Shown: positions 10,637 through 22,890 of the stretch, piece after piece
How the letters are laid out: every line of letters begins with the position of its first letter
How positions within the stretch are numbered: position 1 is the first letter of the stretch
DNA from: Piscicola geometra
Taxonomy: Eukaryota; Annelida; Clitellata; Hirudinida; Piscicolidae
Direction: 5' to 3'
DNA: 64,000 nt
Assembly: GCA_943735955.1 (NCBI GenBank)
Contig: OX030967.1
Coordinates: 248,001-312,000, forward strand
Position numbers and translations under genes: made by a program
The notes under the pieces: model-generated
The model's database searches: none
What the model was told of the DNA's origin: nothing
What the model saw: only the letters and a program-made list of their open reading frames with translations

Positions 10637-11596
10637 TTGGATAGAACAGAGTTTGCTCAACAGGTTCGATTGTCTCCACTCTCGTCTAGCACTGACCTTG
10701 ATGTAGATTTAGCCGCTGACCTTTACAGCTCCACTTTGACTAGCATTCTCGATAAGTTGATTCCTTTCAAGACTGTTAGAGTGCACCAGAGGCCTTTGGA
10801 CCCCTGGTTTGACCATGAGTGTCGCGCCTCTAAACGCCTTAAAAGAAGTCTTGAGAGAAGCTACAGTAAGTCAAAAAATGAGCAAGCACGTACTACCTGG
10901 GTCAAGCAGTTGAAAGTTTACAAGAGTCTGTGCAGACGCAAGCGAGAGCAGTTCTGGAACTTGAAGCTTTCTCAGTCCAAAGGGAAGTCAGCTGAAACTT
11001 GGAAACTCATCAATAGCATCGCGGGCAGAAGTAAGACGTCGTCAGTCTCAGGCATCAGTGCTGATGACTATCACGCACACCTCACAGAGAAAGTTGTGTC
11101 GGCGAGAAGGTCAATCAATGCCCAAGATGACCCAACATTTTCGTTCTGTGAGCACGGGCTCAGTTTGAATGAGTTCAGCATTGTCGACCATGAAGAAGTA
11201 GTTAGGGCTATTCAAGGGCTTCCGAATAAGCAGTGCTCGAATGACCCGGTTCCTACATGGCTGTTGAAGGAGATATCTGGAATAATTGCTCCATTTTTAG
11301 TGAGCTTATTCAACAGGTCTTTTTCGGCAGGCAGGGTTCCGAAGTCTTTCAAGTCGGCCTACATCACGCCACTGCTTAAGAAGCCGAGTCTTAAACTCAC
11401 TGAAAATTCGTCCTACTGGCCTATTTCAAACTTGAGGGTGGTGTCCAAACTCATGGAAAGATTAGTTCTCCACAGAGTAGTCAACTACCTCGCAGAATTT
11501 CATATTTTCCCTCCCTTGCAGTCAGCCTACCGTCGTCATCATTCGACAGAAACTGCCATAACCAAAGTCTTTTCAGACATCTTTAGTGTTGCTTGA
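10637..11596 (+). pseudogene. LINE reverse transcriptase, N-terminal half
   Basis: An open stretch of 319 codons covering the RT thumb/finger approach: a basic helical region, then AIQGLPNKQCSNDPVPTW, then a PISNLR block and SAYRRHHSTETA. It is cut from the catalytic half by a one-base frame change around 11590. Part of the LINE described at 9766-13130. Confidence 0.8.
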
Positions 11597-12653
11597 CCTA
11601 TCGGCAGCTTTCGATCTGGTAGATCACGCAACACTGCTCCGAAGACTGAACATCTCCTATGGGTTCTCTGACTCTGCGATAGAATGGTTTAGGGACTACT
11701 TAAATGACAGATGTTTTGACATCTGCTGTAGTGGGACAAAATCGGTTTCCGATGTAGGAGTCCCCCAAGGTTCAGTCCTTGGTCCTTTACTGTTCTCTTT
11801 GTACACTGGAGATTTGGAAAGAATAGCAGCTAGACATGAGCTCGCTTTTCATCAGTATGCTGATGACACCCAGATTAACGGTCATTGCATTAAAGGTCAT
11901 CAGGCTGACCTGCAAGAAAGGGTGTCATCATGCATTGATGAAATTGCTGCTTGGATGGGTGCCAATCAACTGAAACTTAACTCCAGCAAAACTGAAGTTA
12001 TCTGGCTCTCATCCCGTCGAAACTCTACTCACACTCCCAAAGATCCAGTTCGCATTTGTCAGAACGAGATAATTCCTTCCGAAAGTGTCAAAAACCTATG
12101 AGTTTATCTCGACAAAGACCTCACCATGGCGACACACATCAACAAGATGACTCAAACCTGCTTTGCTTTTTTACGCCAAATACGATCCATAAGATAGGAC
12201 TCACTGAGAACATTGGCTTCTGCTTTGGTTCTCAGTCGAATTGACTATGGCAATATCATTCTTACTGGGTTGCCAATGACGCAGCTGCAGAAAATTCAGT
12301 CTATAATCAACACCACAGCTAGGCTCATAACAGGTGCTAGAAAGTATGATCACATCAGCCCTGTTCTCAAAGAGCTCCACTGGCTTCGTGTTGAAAACAG
12401 AATTGAATACAAAAACATCCTTTTGATGCACAAGTGTCTGTCTAATGAGTGCCCAGATTATTTGTCGAGTAGTATTGTCATGAGAGCAAGTCTTCCCCAG
12501 AGGGAAAGACTCAGGTCTTCCATGTCAAGAGATGTAGTTCAACAGAGCTACAAACTCAAGTATGCAAGTGCAAGAATCTTTTTTGTTGCAGCGCCGACTC
12601 TTCCCAATAGACTCAAATCCCCAGCTCGAACGCGACATTCAGCCGTTCCCTGA
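11586..12653 (+). pseudogene. LINE reverse transcriptase, catalytic half and C-terminal domain
   Basis: Begins with LLDLSAAFDLVDH, has GVPQGSVLGPLLFSLY and QYADDTQ, then the NQLKLNSSKTEVIW block typical of CR1/Jockey-group RTs. A stop follows at 12099-12101, and after another stop near 12198 the C-terminal domain resumes with SRIDYGNIILTGLP and LKELHWLRVENRIEYK, ending at 12651-12653. The two in-frame stops make it a pseudogene. Confidence 0.8.
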
Positions 12654-13179
12654 AAACGTTCTTGTTCGACCGATCACAATAACTTACAAATTTACTGATC
12701 AATTTCCATTCATTCCCAATTGCTTCCCAATTTCATATTTTTTTATATTTATACTAATGGTCAATAATAATTGTAAAATAAATATTATTTTATATATATA
12801 TGATCAATAATATATATAGGATCAATAATAATTGTAAAATAAATCATAATAATAATATAATATAGATATATACTTTTATCTCAAATTTATTGTTATTATT
12901 ATTTCAGTTTTAACCTTTAAAAAAATTTATTTTGTTCATTAATATATATATATATATAGAAATGATTATATTGTTAAATTTCAATAATTTACTTTACCAA
13001 TACTTACCATTTATTCATCTATCATATTAATATTATTATCCAATTTTCCATAACCAAGTGGTCTTGAAGCCCGTCCGGGTTTACGCTACGTAAATAACAC
13101 TCGTTGTTGTATTGTATTGTACTGTAGTAGTAGTAGTAAAAATAATTGTAATACTAACAGAAATGAAAAAGTGATGAGA

Positions 13180-13185
13180 TTTATT
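13180..13185 (-). promoter_or_regulatory. OGA polyadenylation signal AATAAA
   Basis: On the minus strand an AATAAA hexamer begins about 96 nt after the OGA stop codon. It is the first good signal downstream and is consistent with a short 3' UTR that ends before the LINE. Confidence 0.55.
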
Positions 13186-13280
13186 TGTTGAAAGGATGGC
13201 TAATGCTGATGAAGCATTCGACATGCAAACACACGAAGAGGAATTGAATGTCACAATGGAGGAGCTCCATGAGGAAGACT

Positions 13281-13850
13281 TCAGGCGGCTTTGGAGTCAG
13301 ATTGGGAAGTGGGAGAGATCGCCTGCTGGCAAGGCAGAATCGCGTTTGGCACTTCATCACTGCAAGTGCCTGGAACCTTGACTGCAGGAGAAGGAGAGGT
13401 GGTGGTGGTGGTGTCGAGTGCAGGGAGGGGAGGGAGGGAGGAGGTGGTTGTGGTGTCGACTGCAGGAAGGGGAGAAGTGGTTGTGGTGGTGTCGAGTGCA
13501 GGGAGGGGGGAGGTGGAAGTGGTGGTGTCGACTGGAAACGCCTTGTAGAGGAGACTGAAGCCCTTGCTGCAGACGTCAGATGCACTCTGCTCGAGGAAGC
13601 CCAAGTTGAAGTACAACTGCAGGGTGGACTTGTGGTTGCTGCGGACGAGAGCGTGCATGCCTGTCGAGTGGCCGTTGCAGAGCGCTTGCTCCACGCTGGC
13701 CAGGAGCATCTGGGCAGCGCGTTCTTTGTAGCGAGAGAGACTGACTGAGACGGGGCTGGGGAACTTGCGGATGAAGTCTGCGTGCTGGTCGCCAGCGAGG
13801 AGGAAGGTGGCACTGAAGAGGTCGTCCGAGTGGAGGAGTTGCAAGAGATG
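13281..13850 (-). CDS. OGA: OGA terminal exon: end of pseudo-acetyltransferase domain and repeat tail
   Basis: This 570-nt exon (189 codons plus TGA at 13283-13281) follows a 'cctccctccttcag' acceptor in phase 0. It has FSATFLLAGDQHADF, matching the L-P-E-T-F-L-A-N-F-P region of OGA. Then come SRYKERAAQMLLASVEQAL and LQLYFNLGFLEQ, the latter matching L-E-F-Y-S-K-L-G-C-F, the GNAT-fold element of the C-terminal domain, and finally GFSLLYKAF. Known OGAs stop about there. This one adds roughly 85 residues: four imperfect Asp-Thr-rich units (DTTTTTSPLPAV type), then an S/T/P-rich end. The OGA C-terminal domain lacks the acetyl-CoA binding residues in studied animals and is called a pseudo-HAT. 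Confidence 0.88.
   Translation of the reverse strand, partial: HLLQLLHSDDLFSATFLLAGDQHADFIRKFPSPVSVSLSRYKERAAQMLLASVEQALCNGHSTGMHALVRSNHKSTLQLYFNLGFLEQSASDVCSKGFSLLYKAFPVDTTTSTSPLPALDTTTTTSPLPAVDTTTTSSLPPLPALDTTTTTSPSPAVKVPGTCSDEVPNAILPCQQAISPTSQSDSKAA
13385..13540. repeat. Coding minisatellite in the OGA C-terminal tail
   Basis: Four in-frame imperfect repeats of 12-14 codons (DTTTSTSPLPAL, DTTTTTSPLPAV, DTTTTSSLPPLPAL, DTTTTTSPSPAV on the minus strand). All length differences keep the frame, which suggests selection on the ORF despite the repeat. Confidence 0.8.
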
Positions 13851-14475
13851 CTGAAGGAGGGAGGAAAGGAGGGTGGAGGTGAGGGAGGGAGGGTGGAGGT
13901 GAGGATGGAGGTGAAGGAGGGAGGGAGGGTGGAGGTGAAGGAGATAGGGTGAAGATGAGGGAGGGAGGGTGGAAGTGAGGGAAGGAGGGTGGAAGTGAGG
14001 GTGGAGGTGAGAGAGGGAGGGTGGAGGTGAAGGAGGGAAGATGGAGGTGAAGGAAGGAAGATGGAGGTGAGGGAGGGAGGGTGGAAGTGAAGAAGAGAGG
14101 GAGGGTGGAAGTGAGGGAGAGAGGGTGGAGGTGAGAGAGGAAGGGTGGAAGTGAAGGAGAGAGGGTGGAAGTGAGCGAGGGAGGGTGGAGGTGAGGGAGG
14201 GTGGAAGTGGGAGAGAGAGGGTGAAGGTGAGGGAGGGTGGAAGTGGGAGAGGGAGGGTGGAGGTGAGGGAGGGAGGGTGGAAGTGAGGGAGGGAGGGTGG
14301 AGGTGAGGGAGGGAGGGTGGAGGTGAGGGAGGGAGGGTGGAGGTGAGGGAGGGAGGGTGGAGGTGAGAGAGGAAGGGTGGAAGTGAAGGAGAGAGGGTGG
14401 AAGTGAGCGAGGGAGGGTGGAGGTGAGAGAGGGATGGTGGAGGTGAGGGAGGGAGGATGGAGGTGAGGGAGGGAG
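13851..14475. repeat. About 20-bp G-rich minisatellite next to the OGA last-exon acceptor
   Basis: Units of the type 'gagggagggagggtggaggt', with AAG/GAG changes. On the OGA sense strand it is pyrimidine-rich (CCTCCCTCCCTCACCTCCACC), runs straight into the acceptor of the last exon and may serve as its polypyrimidine tract. The minus-strand ORF that runs through it into the exon is fortuitous. Confidence 0.88.
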
Positions 14476-17400
14476 GGTTGAGATTTATTATAAAAGTTGT
14501 CGAAAATTATTTGCATCAGTTTTCAAATAAAAAATCATTGAATGAATGAAAGAGAATGAAAAAATCGCATTTCTAACAGTACGGAAAACATAACTTAAGT
14601 TATTTAATTTTTATTTTTGCAAGTAAGACTTTCACGACATCTACTCAAACAAAGCCTTCTAGACTTGAAACACTTGCATCTGTTGATCTGGCCTTGTTTG
14701 TTTCCAAGACTACAGTCACAATGGAAAAACCCTTGGCCACCAGAGTCGGTCATTTTGACGGCTTGACGGAGTGTAATTGGATTTTAATATGTCATTAGTC
14801 ACTTCTATTATCAACTAATCCTTTGCAATTTTATTAGTGGTTCCCTTTGATTTCATAAATGCAAATAGTCCACTTTCTTTTTAGTTTTAATTTACAATTC
14901 TTCTTGAAGTAGTTGTTTTTGAAAAATTGTTTGAAAGAACTGTTGGAAATGACCACATAAGGACTGAAAACATTGTCTACTAAACGTAGAAGTGTTAGTG
15001 AAAAGATAATCTGTTGAAAGACAGAGGAGAAAATAAGTTTGTTACAGATCATGAGAAAGAAGATTAAGCTTCTTCAGAGATAATGCTCATGTATGAATCA
15101 TCGAGATTTCTCAAAACTTCTTGTTAACTATTATTATCAATTTTGGAATCTTATGATTTAAAATCTGAAAAACTTTAATTTTAATATTTTAAAAATTCGA
15201 CAAAAATTAAAACGTAAGAATGAAAAGAGCTTAATAAATAACTGAAGATCTGAATTTTTCATTTCAGTCAAACTGTGAAATATGGTGAGAATAAGACCAG
15301 GTGAACTGTTCATTACGCGAAATGCCTGAAATTACCATCTAAGCCAACCCGCTCGCCGAAATTTCTCTTAAGTTATGTTATTCCAAAAAGTTTACTTTAC
15401 AAATAGAATTCTAAAAATTTTAGAGCGTTTTTAAAAGACATTTGATGGCGCTTTTGAGAAGGAACTGAAAGAATACATGTTCCGGAAAAAATAAAGATTT
15501 GTTGGAATGATCAGTATTGAAAAAGTGGAAAAAAGTATTTCTTTAGATAAATAAGATAGTCGGATAATAAGTAAAATGTTTGAATTAAAATTTTTATGAC
15601 ATACAATATGATTTCATCTTAAGCAACTAAGCATTCCATCTTGGGAACCCAGTTGTTCAGGATGGACTTTTTGAGCGTTTTTTTAGGTTAAAAACTCATA
15701 TTTCTTTTTTCTTTATTTCTCATGTTAAAGTTGATATAGTTAAACAAAGAGTCAATATAATGGCTGGATCTTGTGCAACCTCCTTCTATATGATACCGTT
15801 CGAAAAAATAATTAAATAAACATTTAAAACAGTAGATCCACTGGAAAAAGAAATAGTTTAAAATTTGGCACATCAATTGTTTCTAGAGAAACTTAAATAC
15901 ATCTAGAAGATTATTTTTAAATATTTTAAATATTATTGGAATCAAACGAAATAAGCGTAATAAGTGGACTTTTCTAGATTTATTTTTTGATAGACGCCTG
16001 GTTTTACTAACTACCAGAACTATTTGAAGACGAAGGTGATGGTGAATATCAAGCAGCGTCATTAATTCCTCAACTTTGAAACAAGAATGAATTAATTGAT
16101 CTAATCAGAAATCTCAACTTGTCCAAAAAAGCTTCTGAATTACAAGCTTCCAGATTGAATGAAAAACTTACTGGTAAAGAATCTACAATAATATTTTACC
16201 GTAAAAGAGAAAAGAACTTGTTGCTAGGGGCCATAAAAAGGCAAAAAATCGAAAAATTGAAAAATGATTACATCGACTTGGAATATGGTTAACTAGGTTA
16301 TTTCATGAACATTTAATAATGGAAGTTGGTACTTATTATGAAACCACCTACGCCACACCCAAAAAACTGAATCCACGTTTTAGGCTTAAGCCTCAGCATT
16401 TTCAAGTAAAAAAAATCATTAGATAATTTAATTTAATCAAATTTCATAGTAATAATGTAAATTAATATAATACTTAATATAAAATAATACTATAAAAACT
16501 ATAACATATATTTGTGCCGCCCACACTACACTGGGCTTCAGCAGTAGCGTGAATAAAGTTCTGCAATTGGTTGAAACGGATATATCAGGTTGAGAAAATT
16601 ATATGGTGGGAATAAACTTTTATAGAATTTGTTTAGTGTAGATGGACATGCACTTGACTTCAGCTGGTGGCTCCTGAGCTCAGCCAAACCCTAGAACCGA
16701 TATAATGAGTTTCTTTTCTACCTTGAGCAATGAATGGTATCCAATGAGCTGTTTTCCTACAAAGACAACAAATTCGGGGTTTTTCCAAGGCAACAACAGT
16801 TGAAAAAGTTGAAAGCTAATTTCTCTTATGCAGCCCCTTCTCAAGACGGTTTTAGAAAGGTAAAAGAGAGACTAAGACATTGATTAAAAGGCCTTACCTG
16901 TGGAGTACCCAATCAGTGAGCAGGCTTTTGAAATCGATGACACTCTTGTTCACAACCTTATAATGGAAAAGCAGTGGGATGAGGTGAGCCATAGACTGAA
17001 GAAACTAGTAAATTGAATGCAGTCAGTAGATCCATCATCCAATAAATGAGCCAGCAGCCCAGAGATGGACAGATCCCGTCTTTCGGAGGCTTCAAAGCAA
17101 CAGGTCAAGCAAAAAAATAGTTAAAACTTAACTAGAGTCAAAGAAAGAAAGAAAGCTAAGTTTCAAAGAAAAGCAAAAATGGAAAAAAAATGTCTCATAG
17201 AAAGAAGCGAAAAAAACTTGAACTTTTATGCCCGTTGTAATCAAGAGATGATCCTTTTCCTGAAAATAGTTTTTTTAACATTTTTTAAATGAAAGTATCA
17301 ATCATGAAAGATTGAAATATGATAACATTTCAAAAAACTGTAAACAAGTTTAAAAAATGTGTTTTTCTAGTGAATTAAAAGTTCAACATCTCCCATGTTG

Positions 17401-17855
17401 GGTGTTTTTTTTCAATCGCGGGTGAGGGAGGAGTTATTTTAAAGAATTTTGTGTGTGTATTATTGGTGCTATTGATGTCCTAAGACGATGCTTAGAAATG
17501 TTGAAATCGATGATTGTGCCCCCTTCCACTGTCGCCCTCAAAAGAAAATTTGAAAATGTGATCTTTAAAATAGTTTCCAGCAATGCAGTTTGAAAGGTTC
17601 AGAATTTCATTTTTATAATAAAAAAATGATTTAAATGATTCGATTTGTTTCTTCAATTTAATTAAAAACCGTGGAGCATACAAATGGTTGAACCGTTGAA
17701 TCTCAAAAACTCGAGCTGCTCGGAAAAACGACTGCCGCATTTGAATCCAGGCAATCAAATTCATATAAAACCAGTTTAAAATATTCAGGCCCCAAAACGG
17801 CTATGGGCAGTGTTAATGAGTGAGGATAAAGAGCTTGGAAGTGCAGAGGGGCTAC
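14476..17855 (-). other. OGA intron, AT-rich part; no array
   Basis: The rest of the 4.0-kb intron between the exon ending at 17856 and the last exon. It is AT-rich with short ORFs only. One transposon-like relic is recognisable at about 16040-16260 (separate entry). Nothing else is supported. Confidence 0.6.
16040..16260 (+). pseudogene. Relic of an invertebrate transposon-associated ORF
   Basis: After a stop, the plus strand reads NELIDLIRNLNLSKKASEL, then ASRLNEKL, then FYRKREKNL. This matches the remembered pattern E-L-N-D-L-V-R-D-L-N-L-S-K-x-x-A-E-L-L-x-S-R-L and the later Y-R-K-R motif, found in multicopy, probably transposon-derived proteins of invertebrates. The fragment is short and broken. 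Confidence 0.4.
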
Positions 17856-18008
17856 CTGTGGCGAGGTGCAGGCCATCTTGGGCGGGCAGAAGAGCTTGGC
17901 AGGCTCAGGACTGACACTCCTCGAGGAAGAGGCTGCCGACATCGGCTCGTCTTCCGTCGCCAATGCCTCTGTGCTCATTTGAGTCGCTGCTGCTGGTGCC
18001 TCAAACAG
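17856..18008 (-). CDS. OGA: OGA exon: Ser/Pro-rich insert of the pseudo-acetyltransferase domain
   Basis: This 153-nt exon (51 codons, phase 0 both ends) lies between an 'aaccacaacag' acceptor and a 'cacag|GTAGCC' donor. Its translation is low-complexity (LFEAPAAATQMSTEALATED, then SAASSSRSVSPEP, then KLFCPPKM) and corresponds to the loop between the EKY-region and L-P-E-T-F in known OGAs, where I recognise no close match. Clean splice sites and phase support it as an exon; the sequence itself is not conserved. It could be alternatively spliced, since skipping it keeps the frame. Confidence 0.6.
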
Positions 18009-18009
18009 C

Positions 18010-21000
18010 TGTTGTGGTTGTGGTGGATGAAGGTGGTTGTGGAGATGAAGGTGGTTGTGGTGGATGAAGGTGGTTGTGATGGATGAAGGTGGTTGTGGTG
18101 GATGAAGGTGGTTGTGGTGGATGAAGGTGGTTGTGGTAGATGAAGGTGGTTGTGGTGGATGAAGGTGGTTGTGGTGGATGAAGGTGGTTGTGGTGGATGA
18201 AGGTGGTTGTGGTAGATGAAGGTGGTTGTGGTAGATGAAGGTGGTTGTGGTGGATGAAGGTGGTTGTGATAGATGAAGGTGGTTGTGGTGGATGAAGGTG
18301 GTTGTGGAGATGAAGGTGGTTGTGGAGATGAAGGTGGTTGTGGTGGATGAAGGTGGTTGTGGTGGATGAAGGTGGTTGTGGTAGATGAAGGTGGTTGTGA
18401 TAGATGAAGGTGGTTGTGATAGATGAAGGTGGTTGTGGAGATGAAGGTGGTTGTGGTGGATGAAGGTGGTTGTGGTGGATGAAGGTGGTTGTGGTGGATG
18501 AAGGTGGTTGTGGTGGATGAAGGTGGTTGTGTTGGATGAAGGTGGTTGTGGTGGATGAAGATGGTTGTGGTGGATGAAGGTGGTTGTGGTGGATGAAGGT
18601 GGTTGTGGTGGATGAAGGTGGTTGTGGTGGATGAAGGTGGTTGTGGTGAATGAAGGTGGTTGTGGTGGATGAAGGTGGTTGTGATGGATGAAGGTGGTTG
18701 TGGTAGATGAAGGTGGTTGTGATAGATGAAGGTGGTTGTGATAGATGAAGGTGGTTGTGGAGATGAAGGTGGTTGTGGTGGATGAAGGTGGTTGTGGTGG
18801 ATGAAGGTGGTTGTGGTGAATGAAGGTGGTTGTGGTGGATGAAGGTGGTTGTGGTGGATGAAGGTGGTTGTGGTGGATGAAGGTGGTTGTGGTGGATGAA
18901 GGTGGTTGTGGTGGATGAAGGTGGTTGTGGTGGATGAAGGTTGTTGTGATAGATGAAGGTGGTTGGGGTAGAAGAAGGTGGTTGTGGTGGATGAAGGTGG
19001 TTGGGGTAGAAGAAGGTGGTTGTGGTGGATGAAGGTGGTTGTGGTGGATGAAGGTGGTTGTGGTGGATGAAGATGGTTGTGGTAGATGAAGGTGGTTGTG
19101 GTAAATGAAGGTGGTTGTGGTGGATGAAGGTGGTTGTGATAGATGAAGGTGGTTGTGGTGGATGAAGGTGGTTGTGGAGATGAAGGTGGTTGTGGAGATG
19201 AAGGTGGTTGTGGTAGATGAAGGTGGATGTGGTAGATGAAGGTGGTTGTGGTGGATGAAGGTGGTTGTGATAGATGAAGGTGGTTGTGGTGGATGAAGGT
19301 GGTTGTGGAGATGAAGGTGGTTGTGGAGATGAAGGTGGTTGTGGTGGATGAAGGTGGTTGTGGTGGATGAAGGTGGTTGTGGTAGATGAAGGTGGTTGTG
19401 ATAGATGAAGGTGGTTGTGATAGATGAAGGTGGTTGTGGAGATGAAGGTGGTTGTGGTGGATGAAGGTGGTTGTGGTGGATGAAGGTGGTTGTGGTGGAT
19501 GAAGGTGGTTGTGGTGGATGAAGGTGGTTGTGTTGGATGAAGGTGGTTGTGGTGGATGAAGATGGTTGTGGTGGATGAAGGTGGTTGTGGTGGATGAAGG
19601 TGGTTGTGGTGGATGAAGGTGGTTGTGGTGGATGAAGGTGGTTGTGGTGAATGAAGGTGGTTGTGGTGGATGAAGGTGGTTGTGATGGATGAAGGTGGTT
19701 GTGGTAGATGAAGGTGGTTGTGATAGATGAAGGTGGTTGTGATAGATAAAGGTGGTTGTGGAGATGAAGGTGGTTGTGGTGGATGAAGGTGGTTGTGGTG
19801 GATGAAGGTGGTTGTGGTGAATGAAGGTGGTTGTGGTGGATGAAGGTGGTTGTGGTGGATGAAGGTGGTTGTGGTGGATGAAGGTGGTTGTGGTGGATGA
19901 AGGTGGTTGTGGTGGATGAAGGTGGTTGTGGTGGATGAAGGTTGTTGTGATAGATGAAGGTGGTTGGGGTAGAAGAAGGTGGTTGTGGTGGATGAAGGTG
20001 GTTGGGGTAGAAGAAGGTGGCTGTGGTGGATGAAGGTGGTTGTGGTGGATGAAGATGGTTGTGGTAGATGAAGGTGGTTGTGGTAGATGAAGGTGGTTGT
20101 GGTGGATGAAGGTGGTTGTGATAGATGAAGGTGGTTGTGGTGGATGAAGGTGGTTGTGGAGATGAAGGTGGTTGTGGAGATGAAGGTGGTTGTGGTGGAT
20201 GAAGGTGGTTGTGGTAGATGAAGGTGGTTGTGGTAGATGAAGGTGGTTGTGGTGGATGAAGGTGGTTGTGATAGATGAAGGTGGTTGTGGTGGATGAAGG
20301 TGGTTGTGGAGATGAAGGTGGTTGTGGAGATGAAGGTGGTTGTGGTGGATGAAGGTGGTTGTGGTGGATGAAGGTGGTTGTGGTAGATGAAGGTGGTTGT
20401 GATAGATGAAGGTGGTTGTGATAGATGAAGGTGGTTGTGGAGATGAAGGTGGTTGTGGTGGATGAAGGTGGTTGTGGTGGATGAAGGTGGTTGTGGTGGA
20501 TGAAGGTGGTTGTGGTGGATGAAGGTGGTTGTGTTGGATGAAGGTGGTTGTGGTGGATGAAGATGGTTGTGGTGGATGAAGGTGGTTGTGGTGGATGAAG
20601 GTGGTTGTGGTGGATGAAGGTGGTTGTGGTGGATGAAGGTGGTTGTGGTGAATGAAGGTGGTTGTGGTGGATGAAGGTGGTTGTGATGGATGAAGGTGGT
20701 TGTGGTAGATGAAGGTGGTTGTGATAGATGAAGGTGGTTGTGATAGATGAAGGTGGTTGTGGAGATGAAGGTGGTTGTGGTGGATGAAGGTGGTTGTGGT
20801 GGATGAAGGTGGTTGTGGTGAATGAAGGTGGTTGTGGTGGATGAAGGTGGTTGTGGTGGATGAAGGTGGTTGTGGTGGATGAAGGTGGTTGTGGTGGATG
20901 AAGGTGGTTGTGGTGGATGAAGGTGGTTGTGGTGGATGAAGGTTGTTGTGATAGATGAAGGTGGTTGGGGTAGAAGAAGGTGGTTGTGGTGGATGAAGGT

Positions 21001-22890
21001 GGTTGGGGTAGAAGAAGGTGGTTGTGGTGGATGAAGGTGGTTGTGGTGGATGAAGGTGGTTGTGGTGGATGAAGATGGTTGTGGTAGATGAAGGTGGTTG
21101 TGGTAAATGAAGGTGGTTGTGGTGGATGAAGGTGGTTGTGATAGATGAAGGTGGTTGTGGTGGATGAAGGTGGTTGTGGAGATGAAGGTGGTTGTGGAGA
21201 TGAAGGTGGTTGTGGTAGATGAAGGTGGATGTGGTAGATGAAGGTGGTTGTGGTGGATGAAGGTGGTTGTGATAGATGAAGGTGGTTGTGGTGGATGAAG
21301 GTGGTTGTGGAGATGAAGGTGGTTGTGGAGATGAAGGTGGTTGTGGTGGATGAAGGTGGTTGTGGTGGATGAAGGTGGTTGTGGTAGATGAAGGTGGTTG
21401 TGATAGATGAAGGTGGTTGTGATAGATGAAGGTGGTTGTGGAGATGAAGGTGGTTGTGGTGGATGAAGGTGGTTGTGGTGGATGAAGGTGGTTGTGGTGG
21501 ATGAAGGTGGTTGTGGTGGATGAAGGTGGTTGTGTTGGATGAAGGTGGTTGTGGTGGATGAAGATGGTTGTGGTGGATGAAGGTGGTTGTGGTGGATGAA
21601 GGTGGTTGTGGTGGATGAAGGTGGTTGTGGTGGATGAAGGTGGTTGTGGTGAATGAAGGTGGTTGTGGTGGATGAAGGTGGTTGTGATGGATGAAGGTGG
21701 TTGTGGTAGATGAAGGTGGTTGTGATAGATGAAGGTGGTTGTGATAGATAAAGGTGGTTGTGGAGATGAAGGTGGTTGTGGTGGATGAAGGTGGTTGTGG
21801 TGGATGAAGGTGGTTGTGGTGAATGAAGGTGGTTGTGGTGGATGAAGGTGGTTGTGGTGGATGAAGGTGGTTGTGGTGGATGAAGGTGGTTGTGGTGGAT
21901 GAAGGTGGTTGTGGTGGATGAAGGTGGTTGTGGTGGATGAAGGTTGTTGTGATAGATGAAGGTGGTTGGGGTAGAAGAAGGTGGTTGTGGTGGATGAAGG
22001 TGGTTGGGGTAGAAGAAGGTGGCTGTGGTGGATGAAGGTGGTTGTGGTGGATGAAGATGGTTGTGGTAGATGAAGGTGGTTGTGGTAGATGAAGGTGGTT
22101 GTGGTGGATGAAGGTGGTTGTGATAGATGAAGGTGGTTGTGGTGGATGAAGGTGGTTGTGGAGATGAAGGTGGTTGTGGAGATGAAGGTGGTTGTGGTGG
22201 ATGAAGGTGGTTGTGGTGGATGAAGGTGGTTGTGGTAGATGAAGGTGGTTGTGATAGATGAAGGTGGTTGTGATAGATGAAGGTGGTTGTGGAGATGAAG
22301 GTGGTTGTGGTGGATGAAGGTGGTTGTGGTGGATGAAGGTGGTTGTGGTGGATGAAGGTGGTTGTGGTGGATGAAGGTGGTTGTGGTGGATGAAGGTGGT
22401 TGTGGTGGATGAAGGTGGTTGTGGTGAATAAAGGTGGTTGTGGTGGATGAAGGTGGTTGTGGTGGATGAAGGTGGTTGTGGTGGATGAAGGTGGTTGTGG
22501 TGGATGAAGGTGGTTGTGGTGGATGAAGGTGGTTGTGGTGGATGAAGGTGGTTGTGGTGGATGAAGGTGGTTGTGATAGATGAAGGTGGTTGTGGTGGAT
22601 GAAGGTGGTTGTGGTGGATGAAGGTGGTTGTGGTGGATGAAGGTGGTTGTGGTGGATGAAGGTAGTTGTGGTGGATGAAGGTGGTTGTGATGGATGAAGG
22701 TGGTTGTGGTGGATGAAGGTGGTTGTGGTGGATGAAGGTGGTTGTGGTGGATGAAGGTGGTTGTGATGGATGAAGGTGGTTGTGGTGGATGAAGGTGGTT
22801 GTGGTGGATGAAGGTGGTTGTGGTGGATGAAGGTGGTTGTGATGGATGAAGGTGGTTGTGGTGGATGAAGGTGGTTGTGGTGGATATGGG
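18010..22890. repeat. 19-bp minisatellite, 4.9 kb, with about 1.0/2.0-kb higher-order repeat
   Basis: The unit is 'gatgaaggtggttgtggtg' (19 bp), with 17-bp variants (GTGGAGATGAAG) and single-base variants. The rare variant 'ggttggggtagaagaagg' recurs at about 18960, 19970, 20960 and 21965. Finer markers (GTAAATGAAGG at about 19101 and 21111; GGCTGTGG at about 20020 and 22021) recur at about 2.0 kb, so the array is a dimer of two 1-kb types. The minus strand is open for 1,681 codons because 3 x 19 bp gives a stop-free 57-bp cycle; this is not a protein gene. It fills the intron upstream of the exon at 18008 and touches its acceptor. Confidence 0.93.

Larger units (their letters stand above)
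9766..13130 (+). mobile_element. Degenerate CR1/Rex-like LINE (endonuclease + reverse transcriptase)
   Basis: Plus-strand element with an AP-type endonuclease region (N-T-R-S-L-x-N-K at about 9945-9970, then a G-L-F-L-V-E-T-W motif), a linker broken by stops near 10380 and 10605, and a reverse transcriptase region from about 10640 to 12650. RT motifs seen: LLKKPS, then SAYRRHHSTETA, LDLSAAFDLVDH, GVPQGSVLGPLLFSLY and the catalytic YADD at 11856-11867. The frame shifts near 11590, and TGA stops interrupt at 12099-12101 and near 12198. The 3' part is AT-rich and ends near 'gtattgtattgtactgta'. It cannot make a functional protein. It occupies most of the interval between the convergent IMP and OGA genes. 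Confidence 0.85.

Noticed and set aside
13196..13748. Plus-strand ORFs of up to 166 codons
   Set aside because: Antisense shadows of the OGA terminal exon.
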